A stretch of DNA of 7,175 nucleotides from an uncultured Collinsella sp. (GCA_900549655.1 UROZ01000100.1:1-7175), one strand, 5' to 3'; positions 1-5,759 are shown, counted from the first letter of the stretch. Numbers and translations: made by a program. Notes: generated by a model from the sequence alone, not told the origin.

Positions 1-369
1 CTGAGCCTCGCTAATCTGCGCCAACGCACGTGCCTGCGCGACCTCATCGGAAATCGGTGCCGAGGAGTCAGCTGCAACGGTGCGCTTGACGCGCGTCATG
101 CGCGTGGTACGGCGCTTGGGCTTGGTGACCTCCTCACCGTCAGCAGCAGGCTTGGCCGTGCGGCGCGTACGCTTGGGCTTTGCCGGAGCAGCCTCCTCAC
201 CAGTTGCAGGCACGGCCTTCTCAGCCGTTGCAGGCGTAGGCGTCGAAGCAGCCTTAGGCGTCTCAGGAGCCGAGGCATGCGCGGGCGCCGCGACCTGATC
301 CGACACAACCGGTGCAGCGGGAGCGGCTTGCGTCGTCGTTATTTCGTTTTCTTGCTGTTGATCAGACAC
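1..369 (-). CDS. rho: Probable transcription termination factor Rho, N-terminal part (cut by the left edge)
   Basis: A frame of 123 codons stays open from a GTG start at 369 to the window edge. An in-frame TGA lies four codons upstream of the GTG and there is no ATG until residue 91, so the GTG is the likely start. The visible part is low-complexity: residues 10-60 are rich in Ala, Pro and Thr, and residues 64-97 are strongly basic, with two related blocks (AKPKRTRRT, then TKPKRRTTR) each preceded by GEE. A more regular helical stretch (ISDEVAQARALAQISEAQ) begins near residue 106. Actinobacterial Rho proteins are known to carry such disordered, basic N-terminal insertions that bind RNA, and rho lies downstream of argS in actinobacteria such as Mycobacterium, with a few genes between. 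The ATPase core is outside the window, so Rho is an inference; another protein with a similar tail, such as IF-2 or an RNase E/G, is possible. No strong Shine-Dalgarno is seen, only an A/G-rich stretch (GAAAAGAAAG). Confidence 0.6.
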   Translation of the reverse strand, partial: MSDQQQENEITTTQAAPAAPVVSDQVAAPAHASAPETPKAASTPTPATAEKAVPATGEEAAPAKPKRTRRTAKPAADGEEVTKPKRRTTRMTRVKRTVAADSSAPISDEVAQARALAQISEAQ

Positions 370-398
370 AGTGTTTGCTCAACTTTCTTTTCAAGCCC

Positions 399-408
399 TG
401 TGATCACA
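399..408. promoter_or_regulatory. 10-base perfect palindrome TGTGATCACA near the rho-like start
   Basis: TGTGATCACA is self-complementary and lies about 30 bases upstream of the GTG start. Its half-sites look like those of CRP/FNR-family sites (TGTGA and TCACA), but the usual six-base spacer is missing, so it is not a standard CRP site. It could be an operator for an unknown dimeric regulator or chance. Confidence 0.25.
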
Positions 409-412
409 TGCT

Positions 413-432
413 CCCTGCATAAACCTTCAGGG
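413..432 (-). other. Short hairpin CCCTG-N10-CAGGG in the rho-like upstream region
   Basis: Five G/C-rich bases (413-417) pair with 428-432 around a 10-base loop, about 45-65 bases upstream of the GTG start. It is probably inside the 5' untranslated region of the rho-like gene. The stem is short and may be incidental. Confidence 0.25.
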
Positions 433-449
433 CGGCTAAACAGTCTAGC

Positions 450-468
450 TCCGTCAAATACCGACGGA
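450..468 (-). other. Short hairpin TCCGTC-N7-GACGGA in the rho-like upstream region
   Basis: A six-base perfect stem (450-455 with 463-468) surrounds a seven-base A/C-rich loop, about 80-100 bases upstream of the rho-like start. It has no T-run on either side, so it is not an intrinsic terminator. A leader structure is possible. Confidence 0.3.
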
Positions 469-625
469 CATCATTGATCTGTATCGAGATATTTGCGTCA
501 TATACGCAGCGTTAGTGTAACACAACCGCAACCACCTGCAACTTAGTCATTGAGGACGTTCTTAAACGACTAGTCAAAAGGGACAATCTTTGGTTTAACA
601 CCCACAAATCTGACTGCCTCCGCCA

Positions 626-776
626 AAACTGTGGCGGTTTACTACGATGAATCGCTCAACCGCGATCACTCCGAAACTTGTTGAACTAAAACCGCAGGTA
701 GATGCCTTGCACTTTTTTTGCGAAAAGCCGGCGTAGTTGGAATTTCTCATTTCATCGTAGTAAACCGGCATAGTTT
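626..776. repeat. Imperfect 26-base inverted repeat enclosing 99 bases
   Basis: Bases 626-651 and the reverse complement of 751-776 match at 24 of 26 positions, including a perfect inner block of 17 bases (CGGTTTACTACGATGAA at 635-651 and its complement at 751-767). The 99 bases between hold no coding potential. A second, competing pairing exists: GCGGTTT (634-640) with AAACCGC (689-695). A looser direct repeat of the right arm, GCCGGCGTAGTT (727-738) against ACCGGCATAGTT (764-775), lies beside it. No target-site duplication is obvious at the outer edges, so an inserted miniature element is possible but not shown; a large leader hairpin or a pair of operators are the alternatives. Confidence 0.6.
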
Positions 777-819
777 CGTATTTCCAGCAGTTCCAAATTC
801 GTCAATACGTCGGCGTTTG

Positions 820-855
820 CAAAAAAGCCCGACCTCCGTGGGAGATCGGGCTTTC
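820..855 (-). terminator. Rho-independent terminator of argS
   Basis: Read on the minus strand, a 12-base-pair stem (AGCCCGATCTCC with GGAGGTCGGGCT, one G-T wobble, loop of three bases, positions 826-852) is followed directly by a run of six T. It lies 48 bases past the argS stop. It indicates that argS and the downstream rho-like gene are separate transcription units. On the plus strand the T-run is absent, so it acts one way. Confidence 0.9.
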
Positions 856-899
856 AAGGCTTAGTTAAACCAAGTCTGTACGGTCAAATGACCCGTAGC

Positions 900-2753
900 T
901 TACATCTGCTCGGGCGCGGAAACGCCAACGAGGGTGAGCACCAGGGCGAGCGTCACACGGACGGCATCGCAAGCGGCCAGACGGGCACGCGAAAGCTCGG
1001 GGTCGACGGGACGGCCCTCGCTCGGCAGAACCTGGCAGGCAGCGTAGAAGCTGTGGAAGTCGCCGGCAAGCTCCTCGGCAAAGTGCGTCAGACGGAACGG
1101 GGCGCGGTCGCGAGCGCAGCTGGCGATGAGGTCGGTGAGCTCGTTGAGCTTACGCGAAAGGGCGAGCTCGGTCGGGTCGGTCAGCAGCGAGTAATCGACG
1201 TTCTCACCGATGGCCTTGGCGGCGACGGCCTTCATGCCCATCTCGTCAGCCTGCTCGGGCGTAACGTCGGCGGCACGGCGCAGGATGGAGCACACGCGGG
1301 CGTGAGCATACTGCACGTAATAGACCGGGTTGGAGTTGTCGCGCTTCTTAACGGCCTCAATATCGAAGTCGACCATCTGGTTGGAGCTCTTGGAGATGAG
1401 CGTGTAGCGAGCGGCATCGGAGCCGACCTCGTCGACGAGCTCCTGCAGGGTCACCATGGTGCCCTTGCGCTTGGACATACGGACGGGCTTGCCGTTACGC
1501 AGCAGGTTGACGAGCTGGCCCAGCAGAACCTCGAACTTGCCGGGGTAACCCAAGGCATCGCAGACGCAGCGGACGCGCTCGATGTAGCCGTGGTGGTCGG
1601 CGCCCCAGATGTCGATGACGTGGTCGACGCGCTGGAACTTATCCCAGTGATAGGCGACGTCGGAGGCAAAGTAGGTGTACTCGCCGTCGGACTTGATCAG
1701 CACGCGGTCCTTGTCGTCGCCCAGGTCGGTGGAGCGGAACCACAGGGCGCCGTCCTTGGTGTAGAGGTAGCCCATCTTGTCGAGCTTCTCAAAGGCGCGG
1801 TCGACGGCGGAGGTGCCGGCGGTCTCACCCTCGGTGTCCTTCACATACAGCGAGCGCTCGGAGAACCAACGATCGAAGTCGCAGTTAACGGCATGGCAAA
1901 GGTCGCGCATGTTGTCGACCATCTTTACATAGCCGCGCTCGCGGAAGCTCTCCATGCGCTCCTGCGGATCGGCGTTGACCCACTTATCGCCGTCGGTGCG
2001 CCAGAACTCGGCGGCCTCGTCGATGATGTAGTCGCCGCCGTAGGAGTCCTTGCCCAGAGTCTCGGCAAAGTTGTCCTGATACGGATGGGCCTCGGGATGC
2101 TCGTCGTTCTCATCGGCAACAAAGGCGTCGCGGTCGGCGATCAGCAGCTTGTGAGCCTCGTCGATATCCACGCCCTGCTTGGCGATGATGTCGGCAAGCT
2201 GCATATAGCGCGTGCTGATGGAGTTGCCGAAGGTGTTCATCTGAGAGCCGTGGTCGTTAATGTAGAACTCACGCTGGATATCGTAACCGGCGTGGTCCAT
2301 CACACGGCAAAGGGAGTCGCCCAGAGCGGCCCAGCGGCCATGGCCGATGTGCATGGGGCCGACGGGGTTGGCGGAGACGAACTCGACCTGGGTCTTCAGG
2401 CCGCCACCGACGTTGGACTTAGCGAAGTCCATACCCTTCTCGCGAGCCTCGCCAAAGATGGCATTCTTGACGGCAACGGAGAGGTAGAAGTTGATGAAGC
2501 CGGGGCCTGCGATCTCGACCTTCTCGATCGCGGGGTCCTCGGGCATATGGGCAACGATGGCCTCGGCGATCTTGCGCGGGGCGCAATGGGCCAGCTTGGC
2601 GGACTTCAGGGCCATGGTAGAGGTCCACTCGCCATGAGAAGTGTCAGCCGGTCGCTCGATAGCGCAATCGTCAAGTTCAAATGCGGAAAGGTCGCCGGCC
2701 TCCTGGGCCGCAGCAAGCGCAGCGCGTACCAGCTCTTCAATCTTCTCGGGCAT
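900..2753 (-). CDS. argS: Arginyl-tRNA synthetase (class Ia)
   Basis: The product is 617 residues and should charge tRNA-Arg with arginine using ATP in the cytoplasm. Visible family marks are an N-terminal Add-1-like domain (about 1-90), the HIGH signature at 135-138 within ANPVGPMHIGHGR, the synthetase-core motif GADHHGY at 384-390, a KMSKS-like loop MSKRKG at 426-431, and a C-terminal helical DALR anticodon-binding domain (about 484-617). Length is slightly above the usual 550-600. The frame is open further upstream to 2882, but the ATG at 2753 is chosen because a strong AAGGAGG (2758-2764) sits four bases before it and residues match the family from there; the upstream extension has no such site. 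The gene is transcribed alone, ended by the hairpin at 820-855, and is divergent from the CarD-like gene. Its high GC leaves a long open frame on the opposite strand that is only a shadow. Confidence 0.98.
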   Translation of the reverse strand: MPEKIEELVRAALAAAQEAGDLSAFELDDCAIERPADTSHGEWTSTMALKSAKLAHCAPRKIAEAIVAHMPEDPAIEKVEIAGPGFINFYLSVAVKNAIFGEAREKGMDFAKSNVGGGLKTQVEFVSANPVGPMHIGHGRWAALGDSLCRVMDHAGYDIQREFYINDHGSQMNTFGNSISTRYMQLADIIAKQGVDIDEAHKLLIADRDAFVADENDEHPEAHPYQDNFAETLGKDSYGGDYIIDEAAEFWRTDGDKWVNADPQERMESFRERGYVKMVDNMRDLCHAVNCDFDRWFSERSLYVKDTEGETAGTSAVDRAFEKLDKMGYLYTKDGALWFRSTDLGDDKDRVLIKSDGEYTYFASDVAYHWDKFQRVDHVIDIWGADHHGYIERVRCVCDALGYPGKFEVLLGQLVNLLRNGKPVRMSKRKGTMVTLQELVDEVGSDAARYTLISKSSNQMVDFDIEAVKKRDNSNPVYYVQYAHARVCSILRRAADVTPEQADEMGMKAVAAKAIGENVDYSLLTDPTELALSRKLNELTDLIASCARDRAPFRLTHFAEELAGDFHSFYAACQVLPSEGRPVDPELSRARLAACDAVRVTLALVLTLVGVSAPEQM

Positions 2754-2820
2754 AGATCCTCCTTGTGTTAAAGCCCCCGAGCTCTTGGTCACTCGTAGGG
2801 CAAAAGCCAGAGTTTGTAGC

Positions 2821-2849
2821 ACTCTATCACAAGCGACGGGCACTGTCGC
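2821..2849 (-). promoter_or_regulatory. Candidate sigma-A-type promoter for argS
   Basis: On the minus strand GCGACA (2844-2849) and TAGAGT (2821-2826) are 17 bases apart, each matching four of six consensus positions. Initiation would fall near 2814, leaving a leader of about 60 bases before the argS ATG. That leader is too short for a T-box and shows no T-box signature. Only the spacing and moderate matches support this. Confidence 0.35.
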
Positions 2850-2925
2850 AGGGTAAAGCCAATCGATATTGCATATGCACAAAATTGACTACAGCTTGTA
2901 TGGAGTCACTCAAAGATGCCAGTCT

Positions 2926-2944
2926 GCCTGCAGATTATGCAGGC
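2926..2944. promoter_or_regulatory. Perfect inverted repeat GCCTGCA-N5-TGCAGGC
   Basis: Seven-base perfect arms flank GATTA, midway between argS and the CarD-like gene. There is no T-run on either side, so it is not an intrinsic terminator. The symmetry and length suit an operator for a dimeric DNA-binding protein, but the regulator is unknown. Confidence 0.4.
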
Positions 2945-3037
2945 GTTGAAAATGCATAAAGGTGTGAATGAGCTGCGCCTGTTATCGAATACTCTTACCT
3001 ATCGGAGTTGTGTGCTTTTCCTGCATAAAGTAAGGGT

Positions 3038-3066
3038 TTGCGCACGTCAGCGTGTTATTCTAGACA
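3038..3066 (+). promoter_or_regulatory. Candidate promoter for the CarD-like gene
   Basis: TTGCGC (3038-3043) and TAGACA (3061-3066) are 17 bases apart. Initiation would fall near 3073, about 23 bases before the ATG, inside the ATACG-N6-CGTAT inverted repeat (3066-3081). The -10 is a weak match, so an alternative -10 such as TATTCT (3056-3061) is also possible. Confidence 0.3.
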
Positions 3067-3095
3067 TACGTAAATTCGTATAAGTTGGAGGTAGC

Positions 3096-3581
3096 ATGTT
3101 CTCAATCGGTCAACACGTCATTCATCCGGGTCAGGGAGTCTGCACCGTCGTCGGTTTTAGGGACGACACACCGCAGCCCATGCTACTGCTCGAGACCAAG
3201 CAGGGACATGCGCAGACGATCCTCATGTACCCCGTGGCGCAGGCCGACCGTTTGCACGCCGCCATCTCGCAGCAAGATGCCGAGCACCTGCTGAGCCACT
3301 ATGACGAGCTGGAGTGCGACACCTTTACCGAGCGCAACAGTTCACTTGAGGAGACGCACTTTAAGCAGCAGCTCAAGCTGGGCGCGCCCGAGACGGTCCG
3401 CGTGGCAAAGACCATGATGCACCGCATTCGCCAGGCCGAGGAAGCTGATAAAAAACCCAGCTCCTACTACATGCGCGTACTCAAGGAGGCCAAACGCCGC
3501 TCCATCGAGGAGTTCGCCGTGGCCTTGGGCGTCACCGAGGAGGCCGCCGAAGCCCGCCTAGCCCAAGCCGCCCTCAACTAA
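3096..3581 (+). CDS. CarD/CdnL-family RNA polymerase-binding transcription regulator
   Basis: The protein has 161 residues, typical for stand-alone CarD proteins. The N-terminal portion (about 1-55) opens FSIGQHVIHPGQGVCTVVGF, the usual start of the CarD_TRCF RNA polymerase-interacting domain that binds the RNA polymerase beta subunit. The rest (about 60-157) is a helical DNA-contacting domain ending in YYMRVLKEAKRR and FAVALGVTEEAAEARL, the family's usual C-terminal arrangement. Members stabilise the open promoter complex, often at rRNA and housekeeping promoters. The start is supported by GGAGG at 3087-3091. The sequence contains no tryptophan at all, although Mycobacterium and Thermus CarD insert a conserved Trp as a wedge at the upstream edge of the transcription bubble; by eye the matching position here is an acidic or small residue near 85. 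It may be a divergent or paralogous CarD. The gene is monocistronic, ended by the hairpin at 3595-3635. Confidence 0.88.
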   Translation: MFSIGQHVIHPGQGVCTVVGFRDDTPQPMLLLETKQGHAQTILMYPVAQADRLHAAISQQDAEHLLSHYDELECDTFTERNSSLEETHFKQQLKLGAPETVRVAKTMMHRIRQAEEADKKPSSYYMRVLKEAKRRSIEEFAVALGVTEEAAEARLAQAALN

Positions 3582-3594
3582 CCCATCCGCGCCA

Positions 3595-3640
3595 AAAACC
3601 ACCACAAAGGGGACAGGCACCTTTGTGGTGGTTTTCTTGT
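3595..3640 (+). terminator. Strong intrinsic terminator after the CarD-like gene; repeat copy 1
   Basis: A 16-base-pair perfect stem (3595-3610 with 3620-3635) encloses the loop GGACAGGCA and ends in a T-rich stretch, 13 bases after the stop codon. Read on the minus strand, the stem also ends in five T, so it may work both ways. Bases 3599-3635 are identical to 4309-4345. Confidence 0.85.
3599..3635. repeat. Dispersed hairpin repeat, copy 1 (37 bases identical to copy 2)
   Basis: All 37 bases recur exactly at 4309-4345, stem, loop and T-run alike. The core GGGGACAGGCACC resembles the repeats linked with Y1-type (REP-associated, IS200-like) transposases in many genomes. No transposase is present in this window. 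Identity of the loop, which a terminator does not require, argues for shared descent by copying. Confidence 0.7.
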
Positions 3641-3651
3641 TCTAGTAGTAT
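3623..3651 (+). promoter_or_regulatory. Candidate promoter for the HD-domain gene, -35 inside the hairpin arm
   Basis: TTGTGG (3623-3628, the 3' arm of the terminator) and TAGTAT (3646-3651) are 17 bases apart. Initiation would fall near 3658, about 30 bases before the ATG. Matches are moderate (three and four of six). There are only 54 bases between hairpin and start codon, so a promoter must lie about here unless the gene relies on read-through. Confidence 0.25.
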
Positions 3652-3689
3652 TCATTCTTAGCGATACCCACGAGCACAAGGAGTCTCTT

Positions 3690-4289
3690 ATGGCAGAGCC
3701 GCTTACCGCCGGAATCACCCGCGACCGCGCGTTCGAACTGCTCAACGAGCACAACAAGGACCCGTTCCACATCACCCATGGTGAGACGGTCGAGGGCACT
3801 ATGCGCTACTTTGCGCGCGAGTTCGACCCCGAGAACGAGGAGTTTTGGGGCATCGTCGGTCTGCTGCACGACCTGGATTGGGAGGAGCATGAGGACGACC
3901 CCATGAACCACACCATCTATGCTGCCGAGATTCTTGAGGGCGAAGGTGCGTCTCCCGAGCTCATTCGCGCCATCCAGACGCACACGTCCGATTTCAATAC
4001 CTCGCTGCCCAAGCCCGGGCTGCAGATGGAGAAGATCCTGTTTGCTTGCGACGAGCTCACCGGCCTGATCGGTGCTGCCGTGATCATGCGTCCGAGCAAG
4101 AGCGTCATGGACTTTACGACCAAGTCGCTCAAGAAGAAGTTCAAGGACAAGCGCTTTGCCGCCGGCTGCTCGCGCGACGTGATTTCGCAGGGCGCCGAGA
4201 TGCTGGGTTGGGAGCTCCCCGAGCTCTTTGACCGCACGATCGCGGCCATGCAGTCCTTCGCCCCCGACCGAGATACCTTCCAGGCCTAA
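3690..4289 (+). CDS. HD-domain phosphohydrolase-like protein
   Basis: The protein has 199 residues. It shows the order of metal-binding residues of the HD superfamily: H30 (in ITHGETV), the doublet H60-D61 (in LLHDLDWE) and D121 (in ACDELTGLI), with further histidines at 74 and 98 (NHT, QTHTS) in the positions used by many members. These proteins bind divalent metal and usually cleave phosphate esters, nucleotides or cyclic nucleotides; the substrate cannot be told from sequence. No signal peptide or membrane segment is seen, so it should be cytosolic. The start is fixed by AAGGAG at 3678-3683, six bases before the ATG. It resembles the small uncharacterised HDIG-type hydrolases common in Firmicutes and actinobacteria rather than RelA/SpoT or dGTPases, which are much longer. 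It stands alone between two copies of the hairpin repeat and converges on proA. Confidence 0.88.
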   Translation: MAEPLTAGITRDRAFELLNEHNKDPFHITHGETVEGTMRYFAREFDPENEEFWGIVGLLHDLDWEEHEDDPMNHTIYAAEILEGEGASPELIRAIQTHTSDFNTSLPKPGLQMEKILFACDELTGLIGAAVIMRPSKSVMDFTTKSLKKKFKDKRFAAGCSRDVISQGAEMLGWELPELFDRTIAAMQSFAPDRDTFQA

Positions 4290-4308
4290 CCGTCAACGCC
4301 ACCTAAAT

Positions 4309-4345
4309 CCACCACAAAGGGGACAGGCACCTTTGTGGTGGTTTT
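4309..4345. repeat. Dispersed hairpin repeat, copy 2 (37 bases identical to copy 1)
   Basis: Exact duplicate of 3599-3635 in the same orientation; similarity stops at base 4308 on the left, where copy 1 has A and this copy has T, which shortens the stem from 16 to 12 pairs. The two copies bracket the HD-domain gene. Confidence 0.7.
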
Positions 4346-4349
4346 TGTT
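4309..4349 (+). terminator. Intrinsic terminator between the HD gene and proA; repeat copy 2
   Basis: A 12-base-pair perfect stem (4309-4320 with 4330-4341) with the loop GGACAGGCA is followed by five T, 19 bases past the HD-gene stop. It lies only 18 bases from the proA stop on the other strand, but read that way the stem is followed by ATTTAGG, so it would end proA transcription less well. Confidence 0.85.
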
Positions 4350-4359
4350 TGCGCGGGCG

Positions 4360-5646
4360 TTAGGGGCGGACCTGGCCGGTGCCGCGGAGCTTGTATTTGT
4401 AGGTGGTGAGGGCCTCGGCGGCAAAGGGGCCGCGGGCATGGAGCTTTTGGGTCGAGATGCCGATCTCGGCACCCAGGCCAAACTCGCCGCCGTCAGTGAA
4501 GCGCGTGCTGGCGTTGGCGTACACGGCCGAGGCATCGACCGCATCCAGGAAGCGCTCGCAAACGTCTGCGTCCTCGGCAACGATGGCTTCGGAGTGCATG
4601 GTGCCGTAGCGGTTGATGTGTGCGATGGCCTCGTCCTCGTTCGCCACGACCTTCACGCTCATCTCGAGCGCCAAATACTCGCGGCCCCAGTCTTCCTCGG
4701 TCGCGGCCACGTAGTCGTCGCCCTCGGCAAGACCGGCGTCGGCGCATGCGGCGCACGTGGCCTCGTCGCCGTGAATCAGCACGCCGTGGTCGTGCAGCAC
4801 GGCAACGACTACGGGCAGGAAGCGATCAGCAACGGCACGGTCGACCAGCAGCGACTCAGCGGCATTGCACACGCCCACGCGCTGGGTCTTGGCATTGACG
4901 ATAATGTTAAGCGCCTTGTCAAAGTCGGCGGATTCATGCACGTAGATATGGCAGTTGCCCGTACCCGTCTCGATCACCGGCACAAGCGACTCGCGCACGC
5001 AGCGCTGGATCAGGCCTGCACCGCCGCGCGGAATGAGCACGTCGACGATGCCGCGGAGCTTCATGAGCTCGCCGGTTGCCTCACGGTCGGTAGACTCGAT
5101 CATCGACACGGCCTCGCGCGGGAAGCCCTGGGCCTCGAGCGCATCGGCCAGCAACTCGGAAATCATGGCGCACGAGTGATACGCCAGCGAACCGCCGCGC
5201 AAAATGCAGGCGTTGCCGGTGCGGACGCAGATACCAGCGGCGTCGGCCGTCACGTTGGGGCGCGCCTCGTAGACCATGGCGACCAGGCCCAGCGGCACGC
5301 TCACGCGGGTGAGGTCCACGCCGCTTGCAAGCACGCGGTGGTCGAGCACGCGGCCGACAGGATCGGGCAGCTCAGCGAGCTTCTCCAGGCCGGCGGCCAT
5401 GCCCTCTACGCGCTCGGGCGTCAGCAACAGGCGATCGAGGAGCCCCGCCGAGATGCCCGCATCGCGCGCGGCGGACATATCGAGCTCGTTGGCGGCAACG
5501 ATGGAATCGACACCGTCGCGCAGCGCTGTGGCCATGGCGCGCACGGCCTCCTGACGCTGCTCATCGCTCGCCGTGGCAAGCGATGCCGACGCTGCCTTGG
5601 CGGCAACGGCAAGATCGTGGACATACGTGGCTATATCGACCGACAT
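4360..5646 (-). CDS. proA: Glutamate-5-semialdehyde dehydrogenase (gamma-glutamyl phosphate reductase)
   Basis: The 428-residue product matches the family's length. It reduces L-glutamyl-5-phosphate to glutamate-5-semialdehyde with NADPH, the second step of proline synthesis, in the cytoplasm. Recognisable motifs in order are VPLGLVAMVYEARPNVT (117-133, cofactor-side signature), RTGNACILRGGS (142-153), IPRGGAGLI (205-213), TGTGNCH (227-233), the catalytic cysteine C260 in QRVGVCNAAES, and the C-terminal GAEIGISTQKLHARGP (392-407). All key residues seem present. The start is supported by AAAGGG about seven bases upstream and the family-like N-terminus. proB, the kinase that usually precedes proA in an operon, is not next to it: upstream is a divergent peptidase gene and downstream a convergent HD gene. 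A long open frame on the plus strand is a composition shadow. Confidence 0.98.
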   Translation of the reverse strand: MSVDIATYVHDLAVAAKAASASLATASDEQRQEAVRAMATALRDGVDSIVAANELDMSAARDAGISAGLLDRLLLTPERVEGMAAGLEKLAELPDPVGRVLDHRVLASGVDLTRVSVPLGLVAMVYEARPNVTADAAGICVRTGNACILRGGSLAYHSCAMISELLADALEAQGFPREAVSMIESTDREATGELMKLRGIVDVLIPRGGAGLIQRCVRESLVPVIETGTGNCHIYVHESADFDKALNIIVNAKTQRVGVCNAAESLLVDRAVADRFLPVVVAVLHDHGVLIHGDEATCAACADAGLAEGDDYVAATEEDWGREYLALEMSVKVVANEDEAIAHINRYGTMHSEAIVAEDADVCERFLDAVDASAVYANASTRFTDGGEFGLGAEIGISTQKLHARGPFAAEALTTYKYKLRGTGQVRP

Positions 5647-5690
5647 GGGCGGCCCTTTCTCTTAGTAGTTTGCCCACCATGGTAGCCGAT

Positions 5691-5721
5691 TTGTGCATGC
5701 CCTCGCGCGCGGCGGTAGAAT
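5691..5721 (+). promoter_or_regulatory. Candidate promoter for the peptidase gene
   Basis: TAGAAT (5716-5721) matches the -10 consensus at five of six positions. A weak -35, TTGTGC (5691-5696), lies 19 bases upstream. Initiation near 5728 would leave about 32 bases before the ATG. The proA promoter must lie in the same 113-base gap on the other strand, but no clear match was found there; ACCATGGT (5676-5683) is a small palindrome between them. Confidence 0.4.
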
Positions 5722-5759
5722 TGGTCAATCCGAAACACCGCAACGAACGGAAGTACCGC

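Larger units (their letters stand above)
370..819. other. Non-coding gap upstream of the rho-like gene; possible structured leader
   Basis: This 450-base stretch is visibly more AT-rich than its neighbours and holds no convincing ORF. On the minus strand it is the upstream region of the rho-like gene. It contains several short hairpins (413-432, 450-468), a perfect palindrome (399-408), an inverted repeat TGCGT-N5-ACGCA (494-508) and the large inverted repeat at 626-776. Possible minus-strand promoters are weak: TTGCAG, 16 bases, TACACT at about 515-542, and a good -35 (TTGACG, 800-805) without a good -10. Where the rho transcript begins, and so whether the hairpins are transcribed leader, cannot be told from sequence alone. 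Rho autoregulates through its leader in Escherichia coli, so a leader role here is reasonable but unproven. Confidence 0.5.
2754..3095. other. Divergent intergenic region between argS and the CarD-like gene
   Basis: These 342 bases are AT-richer than the genes and must carry promoters for both directions. Apart from the candidate promoters listed separately, I see a perfect palindrome (2926-2944), two copies of TGCATAAAG (2953-2961 and 3022-3030), and ATACG-N6-CGTAT (3066-3081) just before the CarD-like ribosome site. A 19-codon ATG frame at 2900-2959 has no Shine-Dalgarno and is not called. No RNA gene was recognised. Confidence 0.6.

Noticed and set aside
399..408. A CRP/FNR site at TGTGATCACA
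   Set aside because: The half-sites abut, whereas a CRP/FNR site needs a spacer between them.
80..477. Short plus-strand and alternative-frame minus-strand ORFs over the first 480 bases
   Set aside because: They are in the wrong frame relative to the GTG-started minus-strand gene and encode runs of Arg or Ala/Val from GC-rich codons.
888..2771. A 627-codon open frame on the plus strand opposite argS
   Set aside because: It mirrors a clear argS in a GC-rich genome; its product is a low-complexity run of Val, Gly, Ala, Leu and His with no domain I recognise, and it has no ribosome site.
2754..2820. T-box or arginine-responsive riboswitch ahead of argS
   Set aside because: The probable leader is only about 60 bases and shows neither the T-box signature nor an antiterminator pair.
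2754..2882. A 43-residue N-terminal extension of argS from an ATG at 2882
   Set aside because: The ATG at 2753 has a strong AAGGAGG and the family-like N-terminus; the upstream ATG has no such site and the extension would overlap the candidate promoter.
2900..2959. A 19-codon frame upstream of the CarD-like gene as a leader peptide
   Set aside because: It lacks a Shine-Dalgarno, has no run of regulatory codons, and no attenuator hairpin follows it.
4228..5685. A 485-codon open frame on the plus strand opposite proA
   Set aside because: It spans the HD-gene end, the terminator hairpin and the whole of proA, and its product is a composition artefact like the one opposite argS.
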